This document shows, one piece after another, positions 32,055-40,777 of a stretch of 64,000 nt of DNA. The notes beneath the pieces are model-generated. The model did no database searches, was not told where the DNA came from, and was given only the letters and a program-made list of their open reading frames with translations. Origin of the DNA: JBNKVT01 sp050299335 (lineage in GTDB: Bacteria; Pseudomonadota; Alphaproteobacteria; Rhodobacterales; Rhodobacteraceae). Positions within the stretch are counted from its first letter, which is position 1; every line of letters starts with the position of its first letter. The DNA lies in the NCBI GenBank assembly GCA_050299335.1, contig JBNKVT010000021.1:1-64000 (forward strand), written 5' to 3'. A program made the position numbers and the translations under genes.

Positions 32055-33116
32055 GTGCAGTCAGGTGTCGTAGCAACCCCGATCCCGCCGAAGGACTGGC
32101 ACTGGAGCGGCAACGCCTTCGGTTCCGCCTCCAAGGCGATGAAGCTGATCGGGGCCGACTGGGCCGTCGCGGGCGCAGGGCCGGTGCCGGAGGAACGCGA
32201 CGGGCACGACGTCAATGTGGTGATCGTCGATGTCGGGCTGAACCGCGACTATATCCGCGCGCTCGGCGGCACGTTCGGGATCCTCGAAGACCTTTATCGC
32301 GTGCCGGGGCGGCATCCGCAGGGCGACTATGTGAAAGGCTTCGGGCTGCCGGCGGACTGGCATGGCGACATGGTGGCCCGCAACGTGCTCAGGCTGGCAC
32401 CGAAGGCTCGGATCTACGACGCGCCGCTCCTGCCGCACCGGGTGGTCTGGGTCGAGGCTTTTGCCGACGAGCTGCGCAAGCTCTACGAAAGTATCGCCGC
32501 GGCGATCTCGAAAAGCCCGCACAAGGACGAGCCTTGGGTGCTGGTCAATGCCTGGTCGGTGGCCAATACCATCCAGGACTACGACAGCGGGCTGACGGCG
32601 GAGGAGCTTTACATCACCGGCCAGTTGAACAAGGCGAACGAGATCCTGAACGACCTGGCCAAGGAGCACGATATCATTTTCGCCGCCGGCAATTACGGCC
32701 AGTTCCACCCCGCCACCGGCGCGGGGCTTTACGACCGGGGACCGGAACGCTCGATCCGGGGCTCGAACGCCATCGGCCGCATCCTCTGCGTGGCGGCCTG
32801 CAACACCCAGGGCGACTGGGCTGGAGCCTCGTCCCAGGGCGACGGGCCGGAGGCGCTGCGCTACGGGATCGATACGGCCGGCAAGCCCGATCTCGCCGCC
32901 CCGGCCTGGTTCACCGAGGATTTCGACGCCCATACCGCCTCCAACGGCTCGTCGGCCTCCTGCGGCGTGGCGGCGGGGCTGGTGGCCTCGCTCAGGACGC
33001 AGCGGCGCAGCCTGTCTCCGGAAAAGCTGTTCGACCAGCTGCGCGCTGCCGCCCTCAACCCCTCGGGCACCGGCTGGACCCGGCGCACCGGCCACGGCAT
33101 CCTGCAAGTGCCGTGA
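32055..33116 (+). CDS. Subtilisin-family (S8) serine protease
   Basis: The catalytic triad is visible: Asp59 in VVIVDVGLN, His103 in DWHGDMVARN and Ser300 in NGSSASCG, with the oxyanion Asn213 in FAAGNYGQ. The GTG at 32055 with a GGGAGG site gives 353 residues; the frame is open further upstream but lacks support. No Sec signal is seen at this start. It is followed by a dispersed repeat. Substrate unknown. Confidence 0.85.
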   Translation: MQSGVVATPIPPKDWHWSGNAFGSASKAMKLIGADWAVAGAGPVPEERDGHDVNVVIVDVGLNRDYIRALGGTFGILEDLYRVPGRHPQGDYVKGFGLPADWHGDMVARNVLRLAPKARIYDAPLLPHRVVWVEAFADELRKLYESIAAAISKSPHKDEPWVLVNAWSVANTIQDYDSGLTAEELYITGQLNKANEILNDLAKEHDIIFAAGNYGQFHPATGAGLYDRGPERSIRGSNAIGRILCVAACNTQGDWAGASSQGDGPEALRYGIDTAGKPDLAAPAWFTEDFDAHTASNGSSASCGVAAGLVASLRTQRRSLSPEKLFDQLRAAALNPSGTGWTRRTGHGILQVP

Positions 33117-33226
33117 CCAAAATCGTATCAGACTGTCGCAGTCTGAAAAAGAATTTTGGTCCAGATTCAAATGTTTGAGCAAAATCCTGGCATCAGATTG
33201 ATACAATCTGATCCGGTTTTGCTCTA
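33116..33226. repeat. Dispersed palindromic repeat family A, copy 1
   Basis: A 111-bp element with two internal palindromes (TCAGACTG-TCG-CAGTCTGA and ATCAGATTG...CAATCTGAT) and terminal motifs ACCAAAAT/ATTTTGGT and GAGCAAAA/TTTTGCTC. An inverted copy of roughly 85 percent identity is at 46592-46705. It begins right after the protease stop. Confidence 0.85.
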
Positions 33227-33255
33227 GCCAGTCCGCGCCGATGCCTCCCTCGGGT

Positions 33256-33270
33256 TTAACCGCGAATTAA
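33256..33270 (+). promoter_or_regulatory. CtrA box upstream of radC
   Basis: TTAA-CCGCGAA-TTAA matches the TTAA-N7-TTAA CtrA consensus exactly and ends 25 nt before the radC ATG, in promoter range. Confidence 0.6.
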
Positions 33271-33295
33271 GCATAGGCGCGCCAGTCTGCGGCGC

Positions 33296-34054
33296 ATGAC
33301 AGCGCGACGCCCCGGCTTTTCCGACCTCCAGACCGAGCTGCCCCTTGCAGTGGCTGCGGTCGCCCCACGCCCTACTCAAACCGCCAGGCCCGATCCCACC
33401 GGCCTTCCCGACCTCCGGTCCCGGCTGCGGCTGCGGGGCAGTGATGCGCTCGACGATTGCGAATTGCTGGCACTTTTGCTCGCCTGGCTCGTCCCCGGCC
33501 AGGACAGCGCCTCTCTGGCCCGTACACTGACAGAGCATTTCGGCAGCCTCCCCGCCATCCTCGCCACGCCGCCCCGCCATCTCGGCAGGGCCTGCGGTCT
33601 GCCGGAAGACGCGCTGGAAGACCTCGGCCTGATCGAGGCGATGAGCCACCGGCTGGCCCGGGCGGAGGTCATGGACCGCGAAGTGATTTCATCCTGGGAC
33701 GCGCTGGTGCGCTATTGCCGCCTGGTGATGGCGCACCGGCCCATTGAGGGGCTGCGGCTGCTGTTTCTGGACCGCAAGAACGTGCTGATCGCCGACGAAT
33801 TGCAGCAGCAGGGCACGATCGACCACGTCCCGGCCTATCCCCGCGAGGTCGCCAGACGGGCGCTGGAATTGAACGCGGCGGCCCTGATCCTCGTCCACAA
33901 CCATCCGTCGGGCGACCCCACCCCGTCACAATCGGATATCGACATGACCACCCGGGTCCAGGCGGGGCTGGAGGCCATCGGCGTGACGCTGCACGACCAT
34001 ATCGTCATCGGGCGCGGTGGCGAGGTCAGTTTCCGGGCCAGAGGGCTGCTGTGA
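33296..34054 (+). CDS. radC: RadC-family JAMM/MPN+ protein
   Basis: The 252-residue protein has N-terminal helix-hairpin-helix-like segments and a C-terminal JAB/MPN+ metal site, LVHNHPSGDPTPSQSD. RadC is linked to recombination and natural competence rather than the repair role first assigned. The 40-residue Pro/Ala-rich N-terminus is variable. A perfect CtrA box precedes it. Confidence 0.92.
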   Translation: MTARRPGFSDLQTELPLAVAAVAPRPTQTARPDPTGLPDLRSRLRLRGSDALDDCELLALLLAWLVPGQDSASLARTLTEHFGSLPAILATPPRHLGRACGLPEDALEDLGLIEAMSHRLARAEVMDREVISSWDALVRYCRLVMAHRPIEGLRLLFLDRKNVLIADELQQQGTIDHVPAYPREVARRALELNAAALILVHNHPSGDPTPSQSDIDMTTRVQAGLEAIGVTLHDHIVIGRGGEVSFRARGLL

Positions 34055-34075
34055 AGTGAGGCGGCCGGGAACCCG

Positions 34076-35263
34076 TTACCTTGCTTCCATCGAGGCGGTG
34101 AACCGTTCGAACAGGTAATAGCTGTCCTGCGGTCCGGGGCTGGCCTCGGGGTGGTACTGGACAGAAAAGACCGGCCGGTCGGTCATCGCAATCCCGCAAT
34201 TCGAGCCGTCGAACAGCGACACGTGGGTCTCGATGACGCCATCGGGCAGGCTTTGCGCGTCCACCGTGAACCCATGGTTCATCGAGGTGATCTCGACCTT
34301 GCCAGTGGTCAGGTCCTTGACCGGATGGTTGGCGCCGTGATGGCCATGGTTCATCTTCAGGGTCTTCGCCCCCAGCGCCAACGCCAGCATCTGATGGCCG
34401 AGGCAGATGCCAAAGACCGGCAGATCGGCCGCGAGAATGGCCTTGATCATCGGCACCGCATAGACCCCCGTCGCCGCCGGATCGCCGGGGCCGTTGGACA
34501 GAAAAACGCCGTCGGGATCATGGGCCAGCACCTCCTCCGCCGTCGCGGTCGCCGGCAGCACCGTCACATCGCATCCCGCCGAGGCGAGGCAGCGCAGGAT
34601 ATTGCGTTTCGCGCCGTAATCGACGGCCACGACCCGGTGCTTCGGTGCCGCCTGACGGGTAAAGCCCGCGGGCCAGGCCCAGCGCATCTCGTCCCAGCGG
34701 TAGGATTGGGCGCAGGTGACGTCCTTCGCCAGATCGGCCCCTTCCAGCCCGCTGAAGGCCTGAGCCTGGCGACGCAGCGCCTCCAGATCGAAGACCCCGT
34801 CCGGGGCGAACTGGATCGCCACATGCGGCGCACCTTGATGCCGGATCACCCGTGTCAGCCGCCGCGTATCCACACCGCCGATCCCGATCCGCCCGCGCCG
34901 TTCCAGCCAGGCGGCCAGGGTCTCGGCGGCGCGCCAGTTCGAGGGCTCGGTCGGGTCCCATTTGACGATCATCGCCTCGGCGACCGGCTCGGCGGTCTCG
35001 TCATCCTCGGGGTTCACCCCGACATTGCCGATATGGGGAAAGGTGAAGGTGACGATCTGTCCGGCATAGGAAGGATCGGTCATGATCTCCTGATAGCCGG
35101 TCATCGCGGTGTTGAAACAGAGCTCCGCCACAGCGATTCCCGGCCGTCCGAAACCGCGCCCATAGAAGGTCTGACCATCGGCGAGCATGATGCAAGCCGT
35201 TGGAAAGGATGCGGAATCGGGGGCGGGTGCAGCGGAAGGCCCCGGGCTGGCCGTCTCGATCAT
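34076..35263 (-). CDS. carA: Carbamoyl-phosphate synthase small subunit
   Basis: CarA is the glutaminase that feeds ammonia to CarB for arginine and pyrimidine synthesis. The 395-residue protein has the N-terminal LADGQTFYGRGFG domain and a class I amidotransferase domain with nucleophile Cys in FGICLGHQMLALALG and the His/Glu pair in VQYHPEASPGP. AAAGGAGAA precedes the ATG at 35263. carB is not in the window. Confidence 0.97.
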   Translation of the reverse strand: MIETASPGPSAAPAPDSASFPTACIMLADGQTFYGRGFGRPGIAVAELCFNTAMTGYQEIMTDPSYAGQIVTFTFPHIGNVGVNPEDDETAEPVAEAMIVKWDPTEPSNWRAAETLAAWLERRGRIGIGGVDTRRLTRVIRHQGAPHVAIQFAPDGVFDLEALRRQAQAFSGLEGADLAKDVTCAQSYRWDEMRWAWPAGFTRQAAPKHRVVAVDYGAKRNILRCLASAGCDVTVLPATATAEEVLAHDPDGVFLSNGPGDPAATGVYAVPMIKAILAADLPVFGICLGHQMLALALGAKTLKMNHGHHGANHPVKDLTTGKVEITSMNHGFTVDAQSLPDGVIETHVSLFDGSNCGIAMTDRPVFSVQYHPEASPGPQDSYYLFERFTASMEAR

Positions 35264-35294
35264 CGCGGTATTCTCCTTTGGGCAAACGGGGCGG

Positions 35295-35323
35295 AAAATA
35301 GAAGCGCTACCGGGGGAGGTCAA
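35295..35323 (-). promoter_or_regulatory. Predicted carA promoter
   Basis: Minus-strand TTGACC (35318-35323), 17-nt spacer and TATTTT (35295-35300), 32 nt upstream of the carA ATG, leaving a short leader. Confidence 0.6.
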
Positions 35324-35454
35324 GGTAAAGGCTAATAATTTAACACAATAAAATCAAATATTTGGCATCATGGAAGGGATTTTACATCTTTCACCGAATC
35401 TGTTTATGTTAGCGCTTCCGCAGGCCTGGACCTGCACCGGACCCGAGGCGTGAG

Positions 35455-35910
35455 ATGATCCGTGAGCGGCTTGCTTCCGACACCAAGGAAGCGATGAAGG
35501 CGAAGGAGACCGTGCGTCTGGCGACCCTGCGCCTGATCACGGCGGCGATCAAGGACCGCGATATCGCGGCGCGCAGCGAGGAGAATTCGCAAGGGGTCTC
35601 GGACGAGGACATCCTCGGGATCCTTGCCAAGATGATCAAGCAGCGCGAGGAAAGTGCCGCGGTCTATGACGAGGCCGGACGGATCGAGCTGGCCGAGGGC
35701 GAGCGGGCCGAGATCGAGGTGATCCGCAAGTTCCTGCCCAAGCAGCTGTCCGACGCCGAGGTCGAGGCGGCGATTGCCGAGGCGGTCGCCGCGACCGGAG
35801 CCGCGTCGATCCGCGACATGGGCAAGATCATGGGGCATCTGAAAAGCCGCTATACCGGGCAGATGGATTTCGGCAAGGTCGGCGCCCGGATCAAGGCCGC
35901 GCTGGGCTGA
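35455..35910 (+). CDS. GatB/YqeY domain protein
   Basis: The 151-residue protein is a YqeY-like stand-alone homologue of the GatB tail domain: MIRERLASDTKEAMKAKE, LRLITAAIKDRDIAAR and MGHLKSRYTGQMDFGKVG. Such proteins may aid tRNA-dependent amidation, but their role is unproven. In many alphaproteobacteria it precedes dnaG-rpoD; here a LysE gene lies convergently downstream. Confidence 0.93.
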   Translation: MIRERLASDTKEAMKAKETVRLATLRLITAAIKDRDIAARSEENSQGVSDEDILGILAKMIKQREESAAVYDEAGRIELAEGERAEIEVIRKFLPKQLSDAEVEAAIAEAVAATGAASIRDMGKIMGHLKSRYTGQMDFGKVGARIKAALG

Positions 35911-35944
35911 CCCTGAGGCTCCGTGGCCCGACCCGGGCGCGGCC

Positions 35945-36574
35945 TCAGAAGGAGGGTGGCGCGGCGTCCTGAACCAGCTTCGCGGTCAGCAGCCAGAAGA
36001 CGCCGAGGGCGACAAAACCGGCCATGGCGACATTGAATATTCTCAGCCGTCCCGGGGTCCGCAGCCAGCGTTGCAGGACCGAGCCGAAAGCGGCCCAGCC
36101 ATGGGCCGAGGTCAGGCCCGAAACCGTGCCGATCAGGCTGGCCAGCGCACCCTGCAGCAGCACATTCTGCCCGGCGGGCAGCAGACCCACGACGCCGACG
36201 CACATCGCCCAGGCCTTGGGATTGACCCATTGAAACGCCACCGCCTGCCAGAAGGTGAAGGGCTTCGAACGCGATCCCGCCTCGCCCGGCGCCCTTGCAT
36301 TGGCGATGCGCCAGGCCACCCAGAGCATCAGCGCCGCACCCGCATAGCGCAGCCCCTCCTGCATCGGCACCGAGCGCTTGAAGACCTCGCCGAGCCCCAG
36401 CGCCACGACAAAGAGCATCGCCGGAAAACCCAGCGCCACACCCAGCGCATGGGGCAGGGTGCGCCGGAAACCGAAGGTCGCGCCCGAGGAGGCCAGCATG
36501 GCGTTGTTCGGCCCCGGGGTCCAGGTCGAGGCGATCAGCAATACGGCAATCGCCAGGGCGGTTTCGAGCGTCAT
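35945..36574 (-). CDS. LysE-family amino-acid exporter
   Basis: The 209-residue membrane protein has about six helices and the LysE/RhtB signature TPGPNNAMLASSGATFGFRR near the N-terminus and QWVNPKAWAM in the middle. It probably exports amino acids or related solutes across the inner membrane. Substrate not predictable. The gene is flanked upstream by repeat family B. Confidence 0.92.
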   Translation of the reverse strand: MTLETALAIAVLLIASTWTPGPNNAMLASSGATFGFRRTLPHALGVALGFPAMLFVVALGLGEVFKRSVPMQEGLRYAGAALMLWVAWRIANARAPGEAGSRSKPFTFWQAVAFQWVNPKAWAMCVGVVGLLPAGQNVLLQGALASLIGTVSGLTSAHGWAAFGSVLQRWLRTPGRLRIFNVAMAGFVALGVFWLLTAKLVQDAAPPSF

Positions 36575-36600
36575 CAGGGTCCCTTCAGCAAGGTTCAGCT

Positions 36601-36714
36601 AGAGCGCTTTGCGCCTGACCGGATTCACTTATTCATTCCGATCCGCGAGACAGCGTTTGCGTAGCAAATGCGTTCGCGGTTTGGAATGAATTCGATTTGG
36701 CGCAAAATGCTATA
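36601..36714. repeat. Dispersed repeat family B, copy 1
   Basis: A 114-bp element beginning AGAGCGCTTTGCGCC and ending GGCGCAAAATGCTATA, with internal palindromic stretches (GCGTTTGC-GTA-GCAAATGCG). An inverted copy with a single mismatch is at 46383-46496. Confidence 0.95.
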
Positions 36715-36773
36715 GAGCGATGGCGAGAAGATCGGCAACGATTTTCGGCTCGGACACCGCGTAATTTCAACGG

Positions 36774-36819
36774 CTTGGAACATCGTCCGTGATTCCGATA
36801 TCACGGACGATGTTCCAAG
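36774..36819. repeat. Perfect 20-bp stem hairpin downstream of cca
   Basis: 36774-36793 is the exact reverse complement of 36800-36819, with a 6-nt loop (TCCGAT). It starts 8 nt after the cca stop on the minus strand. There is no U-tract, so it is more likely a 3' stability element or mobile repeat than a terminator. Confidence 0.9.
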
Positions 36820-36827
36820 GCGATGTC

Positions 36828-38003
36828 TCAGGCCGGCCGGTCGCTGTCAATTGCCAAAAGGGCGTCGCGATCCAGGGCGAAACCCGAGGCGATCCAGTCC
36901 CGCTCCAGCCGCGCGAGCGCCGCTCCAAGGTCCGGCCCCGCGCCATGGCGCTCCAAAAGGTCGGCGGCCCGGACCGGAAGCTGCCGCCCGGCACCATCGG
37001 CGATCTCAGCCGCCCAGCCCGGCGGCGGTTGGCTTCCCGCCGCCGCCGCGCCGATCAGCACCGCATCCGCGGCAATCTCCGATCCGAACCGGTAGGCGGC
37101 TTCGCCGGGAGGCATCGCGCCGGCGAGGGCGGTGTCGAGATCGCCCAGCTCCCTTTGCTCCTTCCGCGACAGGCGCAACGCGTCGGTCCAGTCATGGCCG
37201 CCGAGGCTGCGCAGCCGCCGCTGCCAGCGCGGTGCAAGCCCGGCCACCGCCTCCAGATGCACCAGCGGGGCCAGACTCCGCGGATCGGCGCCGGGCAGGA
37301 CCCTGGCCAGCACCCCCGAGGCCGCCATCAGCGCCAGCGACGGGGCCGGGTCCCGGGCGGCGAGAAGCTTGCGGATCTCGGCCCCCACCCGTTCCTTCGA
37401 CAGGCCCGCCAACCCTTCGGCGTGCCGCGCGCAGGCATCGAGAGCCGCCGCATCCGGTCCGGAACCGGGATCGCCATACCAGGCGAGGAAACGGAAATAG
37501 CGCAGGATGCGGAGATAATCCTCGCGGATGCGGGTGGCGGCGTCCTCGATGAATCGGATGCGCCGGGCGCCGAGATCGTCCAGCCCGCCGCCCAGAGGAT
37601 CGACCAGCGACCCATCGGCCCGCGCATAGAGCGCGTTCACGGTGAAATCCCGCCGCCGCGCATCCTCCTCGATCCGGTCCGAATAGGCGACCACCGCCCG
37701 GCGACCGTCGGTCTGGACATCCTTGCGAAAGGTCGTCACCTCATAGGGTTCGCCGTCGGCCACCACCGTGACCGTGCCATGGGCGATCCCGGTCGGCACC
37801 GGGGTGAAGCCAGCCGCCTCGGCCAGCGCCGCCACCCGGTCGGGCCGGGCATCGGTGGCGATATCGACATCGGCCACCGCAGTGCCCAGAAGGGCGTTGC
37901 GCACGCAGCCGCCGACCACAAAGGCCTGATGCCCGGCGCCGGCAAGCATCCCCAGTACCGCCTGGGTGCCGGGGGCCTCCAGCCAGGCGCCGCTCAGCTT
38001 CAC
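36828..38003 (-). CDS. cca: CCA tRNA nucleotidyltransferase / polyA-polymerase family
   Basis: The enzyme adds or repairs the 3' CCA of tRNAs. The 391-residue class II protein has the nucleotidyltransferase motif VVGGCVRNALLG followed by VADVDIATDARPD, the RRRDFTVNALYA motif and RIREDYLRILRYFRFLAWYG. Its ATG overlaps the NUDIX gene stop by four bases, so the pair is coupled. Confidence 0.93.
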   Translation of the reverse strand: MKLSGAWLEAPGTQAVLGMLAGAGHQAFVVGGCVRNALLGTAVADVDIATDARPDRVAALAEAAGFTPVPTGIAHGTVTVVADGEPYEVTTFRKDVQTDGRRAVVAYSDRIEEDARRRDFTVNALYARADGSLVDPLGGGLDDLGARRIRFIEDAATRIREDYLRILRYFRFLAWYGDPGSGPDAAALDACARHAEGLAGLSKERVGAEIRKLLAARDPAPSLALMAASGVLARVLPGADPRSLAPLVHLEAVAGLAPRWQRRLRSLGGHDWTDALRLSRKEQRELGDLDTALAGAMPPGEAAYRFGSEIAADAVLIGAAAAGSQPPPGWAAEIADGAGRQLPVRAADLLERHGAGPDLGAALARLERDWIASGFALDRDALLAIDSDRPA

Positions 38004-38617
38004 GAGGCCTGCACCCGGTCGGCGAGCATCTTCAGCATCCGCGCCGTCGCGCCCCAGATGTAATAGGGCCCGTAGGGGATCGCGTAAAAACGCCGCCTGG
38101 TGCCGTGCCAGTCCCGCGCCTCGATGGCGTAATTGCCCGGTTCCATCAGGAACCCCAGCGGCACCTCGAAGACCTCGTCCACCTCGCCCGCCTCCGGGAC
38201 AGGCTCGAAGGCGCCGGTGACCAGGCCGACAAAGGGTGTGACATGGAAGCGGGTCACGGTCTCGTGCGGCGGCAGGGTGCCGATCAGCGAGACGGCCTCG
38301 GGCTGCAGGCCGATCTCCTCGCGGGCCTCGCGCAGCGCCGCAGCCTCTGCCGAGGCATCACCGATATCGACCTTGCCGCCGGGAAAGGCGACCTGGCCCG
38401 GGTGGTGCTTCAGCTCGGCGGCGCGGCGGGTAAGGATGACGTTGAGCCCTGCCCCGCGCCCGATCAGCGGGATCAGCACCGAGGCGGGGCGGAGCTTCCG
38501 GGCCCCGGGAAGGGCGGCGGCGACCTCGGGATTGAGGTCGTAATCGGTCGAGCCGGGCAGGTCCGGGCTGCTGATCGCCGCGGCGATCCGGTGGATATCG
38601 AGGCGGGCCATGTTCAT
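38000..38617 (-). CDS. NUDIX hydrolase (CoA pyrophosphatase-like)
   Basis: The 205-residue protein has the extended CoA-type signature LTRRAAELKHHPGQVAFPGG followed by the NUDIX box core REAREEIGL. Members of this group cleave CoA or its oxidised forms, or other nucleoside diphosphate derivatives. It is translationally coupled to cca. Confidence 0.9.
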   Translation of the reverse strand: MNMARLDIHRIAAAISSPDLPGSTDYDLNPEVAAALPGARKLRPASVLIPLIGRGAGLNVILTRRAAELKHHPGQVAFPGGKVDIGDASAEAAALREAREEIGLQPEAVSLIGTLPPHETVTRFHVTPFVGLVTGAFEPVPEAGEVDEVFEVPLGFLMEPGNYAIEARDWHGTRRRFYAIPYGPYYIWGATARMLKMLADRVQAS

Positions 38618-38689
38618 GGGCTGGGACTATGGCGCTGGCGATGCGGCGAGACAAGCCCGGGCCGGCGCGGGGACCGGAAGCGCTGGGGT

Positions 38690-40777
38690 TCAGCGCCGCC
38701 ACATCCACGCAAGATGGCTGAACCGGCCCTGCAACCGCGCCAGCAGCCGCGTGACGGCGGAAGGGTTGCGCGAGATGGTCCGGTCGCGGGCGGCGAGCCG
38801 GTCAACGATGACCTCAGGCGGGCAGGCCAGCCCGGTCCCCGGGTCGAAATAGCGTGGATAGTCGATGAGCGCGGCATGGACCAGCCCGTCCAGGGAGGGT
38901 CCGGCCGCGCGCCGCTCGAAACTCTGGCCGTGATCCTCGGTCAGACCCCAGCCGGCATAGAAGGGCCGTCCGAGACAATGGACCTCGATGCCGCGCAGCA
39001 GAGCCTCGAACCCGGCGAGCGAGGTGAGGGTCCAGAGCGCGTCGATCTCGGGCAGAAGGGCGGTGATCGAGCTGTCGACCGCGACCATATCGGCCAGCGC
39101 GGCAAAATCCCCTGCCCCGCCGTCGCGCAGACCGGCCTCGACATCGGGATGGGGCTTGTAGATCACGAAGGCGTCGGGATTGGCGTCGCGGGTGCGGGCC
39201 AGAAGGTCGAGATTGGTCCGGACCGCACCGCAGCCCAGCCGGATCGAGGCGTCGTCCTCCACCTGCCCCGGCACCAGGATGCGCCGGCGTCCGTCGCGGG
39301 GCGGCAGTTCTGGCGGGGTGCCGACATTGTATTTCGATACTTCGCCCGCGACGATGGCCGCGCGCAGGCGGGCGGCCCGTGCCAGTGCGGCTTGCGGCAG
39401 GTCCGACGAGGCGGCGATCAGCGCCTCCAGACGGCTGGGCCGGGTCGGATCGAAATAGATGCCGAGATCGTCGAGCACCAGCGAGGCCGCGGGACGCAGC
39501 TCGGCGCCGAGCCCGACCGAGCGCAGGAACCCGTCCTCGATGCGGATCGTCGGTACTCCGGCGGCCTCGGCCTGCCGGCGGAAGTCCCCGGTCTCTTTCG
39601 TGGCCCAGATAATCAGACGGCTGCCGGTGGATTGCGCCGCCCGCAGCGCGATGGCCGGATCGGGGACGAAGCGCGGCCGCTGGTTGCGTGTCGACAGGAA
39701 CCTGGTCAGCGGCCGGCGTTTCCAGGGCTTCATGCCGGTGCAGATCGTCGGACGGTCGTCCTCGCGGAAGGCCCGGGCGCGGGCGGCCAGCGCACGGGCC
39801 ACATCCTCGAAGGCGCAAAGCCGGTCGCGATAGGGGTCGTACCACACCGGATAATCCAGCATCGCGGCGGCAAAGAGCTGCTCGGCGACAAGACTCCGCA
39901 CGCGCCTCTCCACCGGCGCCCGGTCGTCGCTGAGACCCCAACCGGCATAGAAGGGCTGGCCGAAGACCACCGGGCGGTGCCCGGCGAGAATGGCCTCGAA
40001 CCCCAACTGCGAGGAAACGCACCAGACTTCCGCCGCCGCCTCCAGAAGGTCCCAGGGATTGACCGGATCGGTGAGGATTTCGCAGGTGGCGTCGCAATCC
40101 CCGGGTCCGAAATGCCCCTGTTTCTGCCCTCTGGCCGTGAGTGGATGGGACCGGATGACAAGGCGCTTGCCGGGATGGGCGGCGCGGGCCTCCGCCAGCA
40201 TCCGGGCGAAACTGGACTCGTCGGCCCCGGCAAGGCGGATGGCGGCGTCACCGCGCGTCTGGTCGATCAGGAGGATATAGCCGGGCGCGGGCGGGGCGGC
40301 CTCGGGCCAGTCGTTGAACTTCGACAACCGGTGCCGGCGGAGAAAGGCGATCCCGTCGCGGGCGCGGGCCAGATGGGCGGGGTCGTCGAGGGGGGCGGTG
40401 GCCAGCATCTCTTCCAGATGCGACGGATGGGACGCGTCGAAATGCAGGGCCTTTCCGTCGATCAGCAGGCCCAGCGGCGGGTCGGTGGGACCGGGGTGGA
40501 GGGAACGCAGAAAGGCATCCTCGATATTGAGGACCGGCAGACCGGTGCGGGCGGCAATTGCGAGACCCCGGCGCGAGACCGGGCGGCGACCCCAGACACC
40601 GACGCTCCCGGTGCGCCGGGTCCAGTGAAAATGCTGCAGCTTCCAGCCGCACAGGGTGAGGATACGCGCAATGCGCCTCTGGCGGAGAAACCCCAGGGCG
40701 AAGACCGCCAGCCCATGGCGGGCACCCGCCGGACCGGCCCCTGCGCAGGGGCGGGGTTCGGACCCCGCCACGTCCAT
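38690..40777 (-). CDS. kpsC: Capsule polysaccharide beta-Kdo transferase KpsC-like
   Basis: The 695-residue protein consists of two related halves. Each has an IEDGFLRSxG-type motif (IEDAFLRSL near residue 84; IEDGFLRSVGLG near 395) and a C-terminal LGRPFYAGWGL / FGQPFYAGWGL motif. This is the dual-domain KpsC layout; KpsC and KpsS build the poly-Kdo linker on the lipid anchor of ABC-exported capsules. It follows the export protein gene directly (stop and start abut). The very long open frame antisense to it is an artefact of GC bias. Confidence 0.92.
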   Translation of the reverse strand: MDVAGSEPRPCAGAGPAGARHGLAVFALGFLRQRRIARILTLCGWKLQHFHWTRRTGSVGVWGRRPVSRRGLAIAARTGLPVLNIEDAFLRSLHPGPTDPPLGLLIDGKALHFDASHPSHLEEMLATAPLDDPAHLARARDGIAFLRRHRLSKFNDWPEAAPPAPGYILLIDQTRGDAAIRLAGADESSFARMLAEARAAHPGKRLVIRSHPLTARGQKQGHFGPGDCDATCEILTDPVNPWDLLEAAAEVWCVSSQLGFEAILAGHRPVVFGQPFYAGWGLSDDRAPVERRVRSLVAEQLFAAAMLDYPVWYDPYRDRLCAFEDVARALAARARAFREDDRPTICTGMKPWKRRPLTRFLSTRNQRPRFVPDPAIALRAAQSTGSRLIIWATKETGDFRRQAEAAGVPTIRIEDGFLRSVGLGAELRPAASLVLDDLGIYFDPTRPSRLEALIAASSDLPQAALARAARLRAAIVAGEVSKYNVGTPPELPPRDGRRRILVPGQVEDDASIRLGCGAVRTNLDLLARTRDANPDAFVIYKPHPDVEAGLRDGGAGDFAALADMVAVDSSITALLPEIDALWTLTSLAGFEALLRGIEVHCLGRPFYAGWGLTEDHGQSFERRAAGPSLDGLVHAALIDYPRYFDPGTGLACPPEVIVDRLAARDRTISRNPSAVTRLLARLQGRFSHLAWMWRR

